A stretch of DNA of 64,000 bases from Lichenostomus cassidix (GCA_008360975.2 CM039194.1:7240426-7304425); one strand, 5' to 3'; shown: positions 40,430 to 55,440, numbered from the stretch's first letter. Made by a program: numbers and translations. The notes: generated by a model from the letters alone, not told the origin.

Positions 40430-42929
40430 ACCCAAGTACTTTCTGGAGGTAATTGTGTTTGTAATAATGGGAACCATTTCCTCATGATGCTACCATTGAG
40501 TACCAGCTGCAGATAAATGGAAAAGGCAGTGTTTATGATCCTTCTAATGCACCTTCTATCTTTTCCATGTAGATAAAGTTTCATTTCATTTTTATCAGCC
40601 GCATACTGTTTATGCCATCCGTTTTTCTCTTGCATCTTCATAAACTCTCCTTTAGCAGGATCTCAATGTGTGCCTAGAGAAGGAAATATGGCTGGAAACA
40701 CAGCATGCAGTTCTCTGGGCTGATAAAACAATCTGTGAAGGGCGATTTTAGTGCCTCATCTGCTGGAGCATCTGGGCTCTGTTCTGGAGTTTCTCTCAGT
40801 TCTATTAAAAATAAAAAATAATCCTTGGTTTATAGGAGCTGAACCCCAGTTTCCTTCAGCCATATTCCTGCTTTCAATCCTGTGGAGCTTGAAAGGCAAA
40901 TTGAATGAGTGGTCCACTTAATGTGAAATGGCTAATGATGAACTTGTGTCCCGGTGCTAGGCTGTCTGTAGCACAGAGGGAATCAGTCATGTAATGCATG
41001 TTTTGTAACTTAAAAGTCGTGACAGCAGCACTTTGGTTAGAGGCTGCTCCGAGTGTTCCAGTCTGTGCTCACAGAAAGGATGACAATGTACTAAATACCA
41101 CCAACACGTAATAGTTTGTTAACAGTTTCCCCAGGTACTGTTAGCCCCTTTTTCATAACAGCTGGGTTCAGTTTTTTCCCTAACACTTTCCAAAGCTCTC
41201 TTGCTGAATGAAAACAGTGTGAGAAAAAAAAAGGAGGATAAGAGCATTAGGAAAGAATGTGAAAAACACTTCTGTATTACTGTGACTATCCAGTGCTTTG
41301 AGAATTTTAATGGAGTACCCATTCATATTGCCTGTAGAAAAGCAAATCCAGCAGCAGGGCATGTGAGAACATCTGGAGTGCAAGCCAAGTATCTAGGTCA
41401 GCAAATGACCGTTAAGTTATTGCTTTTAAATGGTGCAAGTCAACGATAGACAGTGGTTGAGCCTTAGCTCTTTAGGATTATCTTACAGTTGTACTTTCTG
41501 TTGTTGTTCAGTGATTTAATTTATTTTTCAACTTGCTGGGAGAACATAATTTTCAGCTTCAGCAGCTTTCTACATGCCATTATTCTATAGCCAAGGTAAT
41601 TTTATTGATCTTGTTATTAATGTGGATCAAAAAGTGTGATTGCAACAGACTTTGTCACAAGGGAGCAACATGTCTTGAGAGACACATGCCATGAAGAATG
41701 ATGTGCCTTTGATGTCTGTGTGCTGTTTCTCCAAAGAGGAGAGCTTTTACTTATATTTTCATAACGTTCTAAATATGAGATGTTTAAATCCTGTGACACA
41801 GGTGTTTTCTTTAGTGCAGCCTGGGGTTATTGTCATACTGGTAGAGGGCAAGTCAGAGTGGCCTTGAAGACGTGTTATGTGTGTGGTAGTGCTTTATTTT
41901 ATGTGTAAGTATATTAGGCTGTATGAAAAATGGTGACATGGATGGGGAGTTCAGTTGAGTAATAATGGACATGTAAAAGTAGTTTGCCCAATATGTCAGT
42001 CTTTTGCTATCAATGTGCTACAGTCATACAATGCCATGTTATTTTTAGCAGATTGTCTGGAGTTAATGTACTTTTAAAAATTGAAATTAATATGTGTAAA
42101 ACAAACACAGTTTCCTGTGGTAGAATCTTGCCTGCTCTTCTTTAAATATATTGAAAAGTACATTGCTCTTATCTTAGTCTTATCCTCCAAATAGAAAATA
42201 CAGATGCGCCTTTAAAATAATTCCAGTTTGGGTTTGAGGGCACTTGAATCATACACACATGCCACAAGCAGCCTTTAGAGTCATTACATTCTGACAGAGA
42301 AAAAACATGTGCAAGAACATAGATAAGAAAATTGGAAATACAAAGTTTAACTTTGAACTGTGCACTGTAGCTGTCTTCACATTGGGGAGGACCTTATTTT
42401 ATGTAAAATTTTATTTATGAGTATCACAAGTAAGCATCAAATTCTGTTTTCAAGGTTCAACATGTATGCCTTAGTCCTGTCTTACACATTAATAATCTAT
42501 AGCATTTTCACTAAGCTGAGGAATGTGCTTCTTTGAATATTTTCTGCCCCAACTGATTATCTCTGTTAACTGCAATGTGGAAAAGATGACATAGCTTTTC
42601 ATGTCTGTGTAAGCATGTCTTTTACTCGGTAGAAAGCAATGCAGGAATTAAGTCAGCATCAGGGCTGTTCTCTGCTTACCTAAAACACAGCTCATTCTTT
42701 ATGCATTCTTAATTTATTAGAAAGAAGCCTCTTGAAAAATCTTTTATTATTTTCCATAACAGAAAATAAGGACAAAAAAAGAGAGAGAATGCATAGAACA
42801 AGCTAAAATTAGTAACCAGCTAATGGTCTGCTTGTTGTTCAGGGCAATGTGTAGATGACAAGTGATGTGCTCACAGACTGCAGCCAATTTCTATTAAAAG
42901 TCCACACAAGGTTGAAGCAATCTGCAACT

Positions 42930-43220
42930 TCTTCTCGAGGGAAAGCACCGGTGACAGGACCTGAGGGGATGGCAGGAAGCTGTGTCAGGGAGGTGTGTCT
43001 TGGGTATCAGGAAAAGGTTCTTCCCCCAGAGAGTGTTTGGGCACTGAACAGGCTCCCCAGGGCAGTGGGCACAGCACCAATCCTGACGGAGCTCAGGGAG
43101 TGTTTGGACAAGGCTCTTGGGCACAGGGTGGCATTCTTGGGATGTCCTGTGCAGGGCCAGGAGTTGGATTTTGATGATCCTTGTAGGTCTCTTCCGATTC
43201 AGAATATTCTGTGATTCTAT
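42930..43220 (+). mobile_element. CR1 LINE 3' end (about 290 bp)
   Basis: This 5'-truncated CR1 copy retains the typical 3' region. Hallmarks are ATCAGGAAAAGGTTCTTC, AACAGGCTCCCCAGGGCAGT, TGTCCTGTGCAGGGCCAGG and GATGATCCTTGTAGGTCTCT. It ends in the CR1 tail repeats ATTCTGTG and ATTCTATA. CR1 is the dominant LINE of birds and other sauropsids. The ORFs over it are not a gene; the reverse transcriptase part is absent. The 5' edge is approximate. Confidence 0.92.
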
Positions 43221-46200
43221 AAAGGAAATATTTGGCTTATGTATTGTGAAAATCTTAGTATAACATACATAAGATAGTCTCCAGAACCTCTTCTGGGGCT
43301 TTAGAGTTGACACATAATTCCAGATTTATACTCCTGATGATAATTGTCATTTTTACTGAGAACAGACTTGTTTTGGTCAATCTGTGCTTTAAGCTCTGTG
43401 GGTTTTTTTTTCAGGGACCAAGAGCTGTGCAGCATTCTTATGGCATGTGCTGGAGCTGATGGGAATTGGGCTTCCTTGGCTCCCAGGAATTACTTCTTAT
43501 CTCTCAGATCTGAACTGGAGATTGAGAGTAATGAGGAAAGACAGAAGCATGTACTATGTTAGAAATTTTCACCTCTGTTTTTGGGCACACAGTCCAAAGT
43601 TGTATTTGCAATGCAATTAAAAATCACTGTCATTGCAGAGGACCTTAATTATATGAAAAAGCATGGTTCAAGAAAGCTTCAATATCTCAGTAATTGACTT
43701 TGGATTTAAAGTTTAAAAAAAAATAAATATATGTATAATTGAAGTGACTCACATAAAACCAGCAGGCTCTTAGTAATGGCTGGTTCCTCTAGACTGCAGC
43801 TGCATGCCTTAATCCCCTCCTCAGCATCAGTGTGGACTGGTTCCATTCTATAAATAGTCCTCATGGTAGAAAATTTTGTCTTTATTTCCACACTTCATTT
43901 GCATAATATCCCAGTGGAAATGTTTTCAGTTGAGATAAGAATGAAAACATTGGAGTCCAAAAACTATGAAATAGTAATTTTAGAGCAGCAGCCATTATCT
44001 TTCATGTCAATCGTCAGTTTTTCTTAGCTGATGTTTAGTAGTCAGGAAAATGCTTTGTTTCTTTATTCTGCTTTTAATTTTTATGACAAGAAGTCAAGTG
44101 AACCAAGAGCTAAAGAAGTGAATGAAGTTTAACAAAATAAACTCAAATTAGTGACATCATTTTGTTGCTGTGTGCAATGTATAACTGATTCATGATGTGA
44201 TGAGAGTAAGGAGAGAGATCTCAGTTTTCAGTTTGCAATCTCTATGTATCAATAATTGATCTTACTGGCCAAATCAACTGTGTTACCTTTCTGTCCTCAT
44301 ATTTGATTTTAGCTGGACATTTTAGAGATGAGGATTTTTTTTCAGTGTTGAATTTGGAGCTGTTCCTTTTTTTGGGCAATTCCACCTTTTCCTCTCCGGT
44401 CATGTGTTTGGTTTATAAATTGGGAGGTATAGAGGAAGAATTAAGTCCTCTAAAGCAAGGTTCAGGTTCTTCCTTTGCTCTTGCTAACCCTTAGCTAATC
44501 TTTGTAAAAAACAAAGAGTTGGATTTTGCGTTGAGCTTCTGACATCATCTGCTTCTGAAGGTCACCTGCCTATGCTCCCGCACCCTTCTGTGTGGGCTTG
44601 GGACCTGACAGCTGCTGTCTCCTGTTCACGGGCAATTTGCTTTCCAGAATATTTCCCATTTCTAACAATGACTTTCCATACCTTTGCGTAGAGAAATTTT
44701 TGAGGATTTCCTAGTGGGAAATGAGAGCTGGGATTTCATGAGCACATCTTTTCAAGTTTCTTAGGAGAGTTGCGACACAGGATCTGCGTGTCAGAACCAC
44801 ACAGAGTTTGAGTGTTCCTTCTTTTGAAGTGCTTTATTCTCATCTACCTGCCATATTCTTAACCTTGTTGCATAAAATGCACATTGAGAAAAAAGACAGA
44901 ATGTTGATTTTAAAATATAAAATACCTTTACTTTCTACTGAGGGAAACAGTAATTCCTGGAGCATTCTGTGGCGCATATAGTTGAACATTTTCCTATTAG
45001 TGGGTTTGCATTTTAATTCAGGAGCACTACTGAAGAAGTTAGTTAAGAAAGAACTTAACTGGCCAATGCTGAAAAGTGCAAAATACCAGCAAGGAGGCTG
45101 GTTTAGAGGAGTGACTTGAATGAGGGAGGGAGACCTATTTCAGAAGGTACATCTAGGTACTTAGGGCCATGACATGAGGAGGCAAGCAGGTGGCCTGTGG
45201 GGAGTCAGCCAGAACTGATGACTCTGTTCAGTGGAAAAAGCCTTCTGCAATTGAAAAGCGCTGCATTTCTGGTTTTTGAGGTCAAAGTCTGTGAAGATGC
45301 AGCTTTGGCAATTTGGAACAGTTGAATGGTGTAATATTCAGCTGAGATTTTGAGGCACAGACCATTCTTTTTTTTATGCATTTGGCCCAGTCTAGTCCTC
45401 TTGGGGCTTTAATTTGCTGTGAGAGTTTTAAAGTGCTATCCACAGGCAATACCATTTGTGCAATAACATTTGTGCTGTTACTGCTGTCACACTAAGAATC
45501 TGAGGCAAGTGGACTTGGGGAAAAGGCATGACTCTATAATTGTATGGATAAAACAGTTAATTACAGGCAGATTTATTTTCAGAGCTATTATTATATATCA
45601 CAATTGAACTTGTAATACTGAGGTGTTGAAATTGACACTGAAACACTTCGATACAGTCATTAGTAAAAGCAGCAGGGATGCAAAGAGGCATTACATTACT
45701 CAAAGGTAGGAGGTAAGGAACACAAGTCACCTTGCTGTAAGATTCCCAGGGACTATATGGAAATTAGTGGATCTGTACAGGGAGGCACTTCAGTAGGGGT
45801 GAAACAAAAAAACACTGCTTGAACAAGAAAAAAGAAGATATTTAATGGAGTCTTTTGCTTAAGGGATGAAGAATTATTATGGAGGAACAAAGTAGTAATT
45901 TTTCAGAGTTCCTGAAGTAGAGGAAGAACACAAATACATGAAATTTATGTTTAAAAAAATTGGCACTTTAATGCTGTCACCCAAGTGAAGTCAATGACAG
46001 GAGACTTATACAAGCTTATCTGCCATTTGTTTTCACTTTCTTAAAGTCTATAATAGTCTATATTTCACAGTTGTTTTTATTTTTTGGATGTGTGGATGTA
46101 ATTTTTTTACCAGCCCAAAGCTGGGTAGTTTGGCAGTGTTAGCTCTGGTCTATCTGTATTGCTGAGAAAAGGATACATTTTTGTGCAACTATTTACATTC

Positions 46201-46773
46201 TTCTCACTGTAATAGTCTTTGTTGTTTCATGCTGAATCTTCAGGCAGGCAAAGTTGCTGCTTGTCTGGAGGAACATTGAGATTACAAATTTTAGAGGAAT
46301 CAATATGCTTCTTTCATGCTTTCAGAGGTCTTAAAAAGCACTGAATACCAGCAGTTACAAATCCAAAACCTCAGATAAAAGTAATTTAATTTTTCACTTC
46401 AGTAGCAATAAAGATGTTGGCCTTTTTTTGCTTTTATTTCCCTCCTTTCTGCATCATCCTCTCTTTCTCACTCATTCAACAAGATGAGAAACTCATAATC
46501 ATTTTCACCTGCATCCCTGAGAATAATCTATCGCAGAAATAATTACAGCTGGGAAAATCCATTCCATTCAGAGTGTTATTAAAACTTTTTCTTAAAGCAG
46601 AGTAATTTATGTAATAAATGCCATGAAGTGGCTTTTGGGAGGTCTTGCTTATAGGGCAGGAGATTCAGGAAGACAAATATCCTGTCAAGCCAAAGCAACA
46701 CTCATTAACAACACAAGAATGGTCAAGATAGAGAACTCAAGAGCTACTTAATCACCATTTTTAAGGGTCTTGA

Positions 46774-46878
46774 GGTTTGGTTTGGGCTTTTGGTTTTGGT
46801 TTTTTTTTTTTTGGTTGGTTGGTAGTTTTGGGGTTTTTTGTTTGGTTTTTTGTTTGGGTTTTTTTTGTTTGTTTTTTA
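46774..46878 (+). repeat. T/G-rich low-complexity tract
   Basis: About 105 bp composed almost wholly of GGTTT, TTTTGG and GGTTGG units. It is the longest such tract in the window. Confidence 0.85.
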
Positions 46879-49726
46879 ATTTACTTCTGAGAGCATTTGC
46901 AGTTACGTTAACTAGGGTAAAAATTAGGTGATTGGAGAGTAGTTTCGTTTAGCTCCAAGGCAGTATCCGTGTGAGCGTCTATTTTTGGGAAGAACAAAAA
47001 ACATGTTATTCAGAGATTTGCATCTCCCTGCAAGGCTTCTGTTAGAAGGAGACATTAACTCAAAAACTATTACTTTAACAGGTAAAAGATTTTTTGATCG
47101 CTATTTTTCTGTAAATACTTGTTTCAGAATTTGGTTTGGTTTTGCATTGCTCAAGAGATGATTTTCTTTGAAAGATATCTTTTAAGGATATTGCAAAAAT
47201 AATTGACATTTTATGGATTACTAGGAGTACTACAGAACATTTCCCTGTTCACCTCTGTAGGTTCTCAGTGGCCAAATTGTCACATATATGCTGTACATTA
47301 ATTTCACACCCAATTTGAAGCAGGAAGAATCTGAGCAGCTTTATGCACTCTGAAAAACACATCTGTATGGTGGGACAATGATCTGAAATGGGCAGAAACA
47401 AAGAGAGAAATGTCTGTGGTTTAAGAGCTATTTTAGCAGAGGGAAGACATTTGAGTTGGTGCTACTGCAACACCTGTGTTACGGGGTTTTCTGGTTCATT
47501 ATCCTGCTCTGTTTTACACTGATGAGTTCATTGGCATTCAGTTTAAGATTAAAGGAGCCTATTTATGACTACATAAATGTGGTCACCAATTGCTTTTCAT
47601 AAAAGCTTTTCTGACTCTTTTCCCCCTTTGCTATGTGTTAATCTCCAAGTTTGCCAACTTGGAGTTGTTCATAATACCTCATTAATATATATCATCACGT
47701 TTTGAAATGAAAACTTGAGATTGTCTCTGCACCCTTTGCGACAATTATATATCGCTAATATTATGGGATTTCTTTTGCAGTATACCAGTAATAGCACTTA
47801 AACATTTCTGCAGCAGTGGCAGGTTTTAAGTTGTTCTTTTCATAAGTTCTTTTGACTTTTTGAAGTACATGAGACAGAAAAATACAAAAAAGGTGTTACA
47901 TTGCATTTTTAGAAAAATGAGCAAGTTCTCATCAAAATCTCTTTTTATCAATAGAAATATGAGTAAGAAACTCATTTTGCTAAGCTTTGCCTTAATTGTA
48001 GTCATGCAGTAGTAACATTATAAGAGGTCTCTGAACAAAAGAATTTTCTTTGGCTCTCAATATTCGTGTATTTAATATCAGCAAAGGTTTCTATCTGTTT
48101 TGGTACTATATGCACAATGAATTTGTCAAAAAGAGACAGTCCTGAAAGGAAAAGTGTATTTTATGGATAGATTATGGTTTGAACCATCTGAAATGGTTTG
48201 GTAAGAACCATAGGAGGTACTTTGTGCACTCATTAGCATCTTTATAGCTCTGACATTAGTAATGCAGTATTTATCTGAAGACAGTCAGGTCAGCTCTTTA
48301 TGAGGGAAAAATAACCAGGAAAAATTGCATGTAATGTTTTGGAAACAAAAAAGATAGACAATGGTTTTGCAATTGAAAAGAGATGTTACCAGCTGTTTTA
48401 TAGATTGGTTAATGGGGCTTTAATGTGAGATAATTAACTTTACCTTACATAAGGTAAATTGTGCTTTTACTCTTTGGCTGCTACTAATGAAAAGCCCTTT
48501 AGGAGCACATAGAATGAACTGGAGGATCAATTTTTAAGTCTGTCTGGTGTTGTTTACTTTAGCTGCCACGTTACCTTATGCCACAGGGAGTATAGAGAAG
48601 GAAATAACCATCCTTTATTGAGACAAGCAAAATCACAAACATGCAGCACATGCAATTTTAGTTTACCTCCAGAGCATTAGTGGTGTCATGGTGTCTGCTG
48701 GGATAAATGTATTTATAGATTTCTGGTCAAATTCTAGCAAATTTTGGCACATCCAGGTCTTCTAATAATGTATTTAAGAGACTTCCCCTAGCAGGAAAAT
48801 AGTGAACTTACAGAATGTCTTAACTGTTTTTTCCTGATCACACAAAGAGTTTGTAGAAGGCAGAAGAACTTAACTGAAGTTTAATGCCCAAATCACTGGA
48901 TGAACATCAGACCATAAAATGAGGTCTGTAGAAAAAGAGTAGAGGCTTAAAATGCCCTGGGCCCAGCCTGCTCTCCCAGATTAAAAATGAAAGAAAAACT
49001 AAACATGGTCAAGGCTGTATGCTTTGGAGGTCCTTGAGAGGACCATTTGAAGCTTTTATGTCACATTGCCCTTACAGTCATACAGTTTCCTGGTCTGAAC
49101 CAGATGGGTGCTGATGACAGAAGTTGCCTCTGAATTACTGATTAATATGGATGATGTTACTTGTGACAAATTCAGTGCTTTCACGTATGGTGTGAGCTCC
49201 CTGAGAAATTACTCATAATTCAAATATAAATGGAAAGAAAAAAATAATGCAATACAAAGAGTTCAGCGCAATATAATGGAGCTTGAAGTTCCTAATAGGA
49301 AGAATTTAAGCTGTACAGTAACATGTAATTCTAGATGTGAAATCGATGGCTGTTAATTAGAGGTAGCTGGATGACAATTGCACCAAACAAAATTAATTAT
49401 TTGAAGCAAACATACAAAAATCAACACTTCCATGAAGTTTACAATGTAGACTCTTCTATCAGTTGCTGAAATGAACACGATTATCATTAGAACAGCCTTG
49501 TTTCTCCTTCTCCTGATTGTCTGTATATGTGTTTTTCCTGTGAATATGCATGTGTTTTAAGCTCCCCCAATTTCGAGATATTTTTAGTTGTTAAAGTGTG
49601 AAACGGATCTTTTGTGTCTTTGTTCTCAACTGCCTGGTGTCTGAGTTATAGTCAAGCTTAATTTTTTCCATATTCAGCCGGACCACAGGGGAATCCTTGC
49701 TTTAATTAGTAAATTGCTTTTCAGTT

Positions 49727-50862
49727 ATGTTTTTACACAACCAATCATGGCAGAGTTTGCACTGCACTGCGGTGCTTATCCACTCCGTCAAGTTTGTGTT
49801 AGGAAAGCAGCTCACCAGCTGTGAGGGAAGAAAAGCAGCCAGTTGGCAGTTCTTGCTGAAATCTGGAGGTGCTTATTCAGAACTGAAACACTGGGCTATG
49901 TGCTGGTGCACAGAAAGGCTCAGGTTCTTCAGCTCCTGTGACACTGCTGAGCCTCTTGGCCCCTGCCAGCCCCCGGTGTGTGTCACAAGAGATGCTCCTG
50001 CCCCTCATTTGTCTGCCAGGAGGCAGCAGCAGTAGCACTGGGCAGAGCTTCACCAGCAGTGGTTTGTGCAAGGAGAGCCAACGTGCCGCTGCTGTCACTG
50101 AGATCTTGTCCCGTGTGGCTCTGGAATCCATGATGGGTTTCCATTTTTATACCAAGAGCCTTTTGAACTGTCTTGAAAAATGGAGTGAGCACTTTTTCTT
50201 CAGCACCTACCAGGAGTGGCTCTCCCTGTTTGCCCATGCTCTGTGTGTTTCAGGATGGCTCCTGGTTAGCCAACAGTGGCTGCAGTTGCTCTTTGTACTC
50301 ACTGCTGTTGGATGGTCTGAGTAAGAGCCTTGGGCAGGCACCAGCGCACTCTCCAACAAGACCTGCCATTGTAGTTCTCTCTTCTTTTGCACTAGACTTC
50401 CCCACAGGCCATCCCAAAATCTCCATCCACCTAAAGAAAATAGAAAACGTTTTTGAAGGTACAGCCAGTTCATGGACATGTGAAGCCTTGTTCTGATCAT
50501 CTGCTTTGCCCTTCGGTGAAGAAGGGCTGCAGGATCTTTTCAAGGAATTGCTTGTTCATCTCAGTGTAGAAATTCAGCAAACAAACATTCATAAAGTAAT
50601 GAACAAGTCTGCTTCTGAGACTGAACAAATCTGAGTTATGACTGCTTTGAGGCCCCTCCTGTGCAGGAGTGAGGCATGAATGACGAGTTGAAGGCAAGAG
50701 CAATCTCCTCTCTTTAGATATGTGAAATCTTGCAAATATGATGCCCACATACCCTCCATGCCCTCTTTTTGGCATCCAGAATACCTCATTTGGAAGGTTG
50801 AAAGGACGCCAGCCCTTCATGCTGCTGGTATAAAACACATCCAAGTTTTTATGAGCTAGCAA
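49727..50862. other. Unassigned ORF-dense intronic segment
   Basis: Several overlapping ORFs of 84-128 codons occur on both strands. The + strand frame at 49938-50324 encodes 128 residues and the - strand frame at 50497-50862 encodes 121. None has a domain I recognise. The opposing frames suggest raised GC content and few stops, and not a gene. A decayed transposon is possible. Confidence 0.25.
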
Positions 50863-53800
50863 ATAGTTGTGAACCTCAGTAGGAGAGTGTACCTCTCCAG
50901 TAAGGTTAAATATTTCTTCATTTTGCTTCTGGTCATTCTGCTAAACTGTACTGTAAGGTAGGGCAAGTCTTAGTTTCTCTATGTACCAAATGGCCATAAA
51001 AATATAAATCTAATATTATTTATGACTTTGCTGAAGTTTATGTTCTTGGATTAAAGGTTGCAAATGCTGCAGGGTTCTGTAGGGGGTTAGTTCAAATACC
51101 GCAAGTTCAGAGCAGCACGTTTGAGCAACTGTTGCTCTGTCACAATAGCAGTTTCAGGTCAAGTGATTGAATCAATGTGGCTTATTCAGTGTAGTAGAAA
51201 TGCTGTTTGTAGTAGAATATTATCATTGGATTAATGTCCCTTGCTTTGCAAATGGCTTAGCTGTGCCTTGGCATTTAATAGCAGCAGGAGACCATTATCC
51301 TCTAACAATGCACTATTTCATTGACATTATCTCTTAAGTAACACATATTGCAGAAAGAAATTGTCCAGGTGTGTTTCTTTCTATACAGAACACAAAGTGT
51401 TCATGGTACTTCATGCAGCTGATTTCTGTTGATCTCTTTTTCCTTTCATTGAGATGGGTTTGTGAACAGGAACACTTCTTGGTGTTTCATTGAGGAAACA
51501 TTTAAGACTTCCTTAAGGTACGAGCAAATGAAGAAGGAAATTTTCTTTTTATTCATGCTTTTAGAGATGTGGGGCATCTTGAAGCTTTAATTATAAAACT
51601 ACACAAGTAATCCTCTACTTTTCTGAAAGATGGATTATGATATGTGATTGTCTTGTTCTGTTAGTCCTTTTTTCTTAGTAATGTTTTGGGTATTTTTGGA
51701 CCTCAGCCTTGGTGACAGCCAGGCTTTTGGCAGAGATGTCATTCCTCACTGCATCGGGTCCTGAATTATGCCATGTGTTACACCACCAGCCTTCCACTTT
51801 CTGCAGTAATTTTCTTGCCTATTTATTTTGCTCTTTCTCCAAACTTGAAGTGCTTGGTGCAAAATCATCTACTAGATTTGGAAATTAAAAAAAAGAAAAG
51901 GGAATAAACTACTCAGCCTGTTCTATGGCTGAAATTATATTTGTATCTGGAGATCTCTGTAACATGACCTATATTCTCAAACCCCACAATTTGTACTCAT
52001 CTATTCCTGTACTTGCCTCATAGCAATTTTTCTTCCTTGAATGTACAAATACGTGGTTTATGTTTGTGTAACTAATGCCGTTAATGTCCTCTCAGTGTTG
52101 GGTTTTTCCCAGATGTGGGGTACCCTTAGCTGGTTGCGGATAACTTTGCTTGGTATAACAGAATTACATCTTTAAAGAATAGCCATGCAGAATGTGAGAG
52201 GGTAAGTCTGCAAAACAGACAGGAGAATCCATATGTGAAAGATTTGAAGCAGTCTGTCCATTGGAGGTACCAAAGTGATTTCTGAAAGCTTAATTATGTC
52301 CATTTTTAAGCTTGTTCATGTGTAACGATAGCACCTCTTGCTTTTGGGTGTGATGTTTGGTTCTTTTTCATCAGACACATAACAGGGTGGGGTTTTTAGG
52401 TGTTCTAACTGAAATTTTGAAACTTGCTATGTAAGTTGCTTTGAATTGTTGCTAGACTCCTGACTTTATGCTGTAGTCTGGACATTTTCTCAATTTCTCA
52501 TACTGATTTGCATATGTAATGTGGGATATTGTGATCTAAGTTTCAATAACCTGTTCAGTTAGAGTAAGATATAGCAATTGAAATCCCATTTTATGGGAAG
52601 AGAGAAAACAGAACAAGAGATTATGTAGGCAAATGGATCATTGTAAGAAAAAATAAAAATCAAAATGTGAACAACTAATTAAAATGAATGCATAGAAACA
52701 TCCAAACATCAGTATGTGTGGAGAAATTGCTTAATATCCTTGGACCCCTCTAGGCAAAAAACTAAACTGACTCGTGGTTAATTTCCCTAGGTATTAAAAG
52801 TATCCATTACAGTTGCTTTGTCACAAGAAAAGTTCAGCTTTTATTTGACATATGTGCTTCACTTAGATATTTTCAATGCATAGTAATGTTACTCTTGATC
52901 TATAACAGTAGATGGAAAATGCTGTCTTGCAGAACCAGAAATTCATAAAATTTGGATGCTTTTACAGACAAGTAATTTGCTGTTAGACATGTGTATCTAG
53001 AGGTTTCTTTTACACACTTGAAAAGGCTTTCTGGCTCTCGAAGTATATCAGAAGTTGTGCACTTAATATTGCATTTTTTTGAAAACTTTCTGGGAGCTCA
53101 AGTCTGGCTGTTGTGTAACTGTGGTGCATTATGGTGTGCAGGTTCTGCTGTTGCTTGCTTTGATACCAAAGGCCTGCATTAAACAAAACAGACTGGAGAT
53201 TTACTGTACACTAACCCAGACCACCACCGGAAAGATGCCAAGACCTTTTTTTTCCCCCTTCCTATCATTACTATTAGAGTAACAACCTCTGAGAGGTTGA
53301 ATTTTTCTGTATTGATAATGTGACTCTATGCAACATACTGGCAGAGTAAAAAATGGGAAAAAATGTGAAGCAGCTACCAGGTGACCCTAACTGCTGTAGT
53401 TGGTGTATTGGTGTAGCAATGGGGAACAAGACCAGAATCAAAGCTCCCCTGCTCAAATAGACCTTCTGCCTGTTTGGCTGCAGAATCTTGCAAACTTGTA
53501 TTGGAGTTGTACACTTCTGCAGGAGATCTTAAAACATCTGTGGTCAAACTAGCAGTGCAGAGTTTCTGATGACCATATTAAAAAAAAAAAAATTCATGTG
53601 ACACTCCCTTCTAGTTTTGCTTTGGTTTAAAAACTTAATCAGCTGGTTGAAGTAAAATGGTGACAGAAACTGTCATTTTGTCATTTATATTCTGTCTTCA
53701 GACAACACTGATGAGCAAATTGGTCTTATTGTACTATCAGTAATCAATTTAAATGGCCAGTGTGGAAGAGGAAGCCCAATATGTAGATATTTTTAAATAT

Positions 53801-55355
53801 TTTGTTAACAGTTAATAGAGGTTAGGGACTAATTTATTGAAATTCTCAATGAACCCTTGCACATGTGACATGATTAACTTATTTTATAGGTACCTATGAA
53901 TAGCAATATATCTGTGAGTGATTGGGAAAGTGACCTGAAGAGGATGTGCTGTGAAGGGACAACAGCATTCAGCTGTCAGTGTTTCTAATAGTGCCCTCAA
54001 TTCTTGAGGTGGAACCCTAAGGCAGAAGTCACTGACGTTCAGGAGAAATGAACAAGTTTTAACTTTTTTCTTCTTTCTTAGTTTATTTCCTTTTCTCTTT
54101 TTGATTAGAGACCACAATTGGAATAATTCACTGCTGGTTGTGTGATGTCACATTTTCCTGAGCAGAACATTTTTCCATAAACATTTGTTCCATAAGTAAT
54201 TTTATCTAATGTCAAATACTTATGAATCATCCTCTTATCACTTACAAATAAGAACTTTTAGTCTTCCATCTGTTTCTCCCTAATTTTCAGCTTTATTACA
54301 CATGCAATTACAATTTTCATCTTCTAAAAAAGTCACTACACAGTTCATTTTGCACAGAAGGTAAATGAATAAAATTTGTTTTCTTTAGCATTAGCCTGTC
54401 TGTTTTCTATTATTGGCTGGTAGCCAGGAATATTTGATTTCAACATTCAGTTTTCAAATGTGTGACTTTTATTGTTAATAATAGATAATATGTGTGGATA
54501 TTGTGTAAATTATCCAGTGGTTGGAATCTGAATACTCTTTTACCCCTTCATTTTTGTTGTCTGTTCAATTCTAAGCAGAACGGTTAATTATACTGAACTA
54601 AGATGAATGTTAAAAATTGCTATTGTGCTACAAATAAGCGTGAAGTAGTGAATACACTGAAGTTTCCCTATTAACTGGGAATTTCCTATGAGATTGTGCT
54701 GTTCTTGAACATAGACATTACAAAATAACCTATCAATACCAGCTTTTCCCAGTTCACTCGCAGCAGTTGATGTATTGTCATGTTCTAAAGCCATGAGCCC
54801 CTCATGTTGTGGTACTAAAGTGTCATGATATCATTAAGAAAGATACTTAGTAATTTAGTACTTCTGTCTGTCTTCTTGTAACTTCATCTGAGGTGGAGGT
54901 TAAATCTTAATTAAATCAATATGATGTGATCACAGAAGTTGAGGTCTGTGATATGAAGTGGTACATTTTTTATTAAATCATCCACAGAGTTATTTACAAT
55001 TACACATCTTGATATAGCAGAGTGCAGAGATAATTTTTTTTCTTGTTAAGAAGAAATGTATAGAGAAGTTCAAGGCCATGTAGTTTTCTTTTTCTTCTTA
55101 ATTCCATTGTGTATCTTTGACTTATATTAAAGCAATCACACTCATGTAAGGATTTAGAATAAACTTAGACTGGGGAATAAAAAATATATTTATGTTAATT
55201 TGCTGATACTTGGATACATTTTTTACAGAGTATGATAGCAATGTAAATAAAAAGCAAATGAAATAAAGTTACTAGAAAAGGAGAAAAGTACATTAAGGCT
55301 TTTCTTGCACCCAGATCTAGAGAAATATGGGTACAGATAAAATCTAAGAATCAGT

Positions 55356-55440
55356 CTTAGATTTGATACAATCTAATGAAGTCTCAGTTATCTACTATCT
55401 ATCTGCAATCTTAGATACAATCTAATGAAGTATCAGTTTT
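55356..55440 (+). repeat. Imperfect tandem repeat, period about 54
   Basis: CTTAGATTTGATACAATC at 55356 recurs as CTTAGATACAATC at 55410. Each is followed by TAATGAAGT and TCAGTT. A 4-bp indel separates the copies. Confidence 0.75.

Noticed and set aside
42855..43313. ORFs of 119 (+) and 139 (-) codons
   Set aside because: They lie over a CR1 3' end, which is non-coding in this part of the element.
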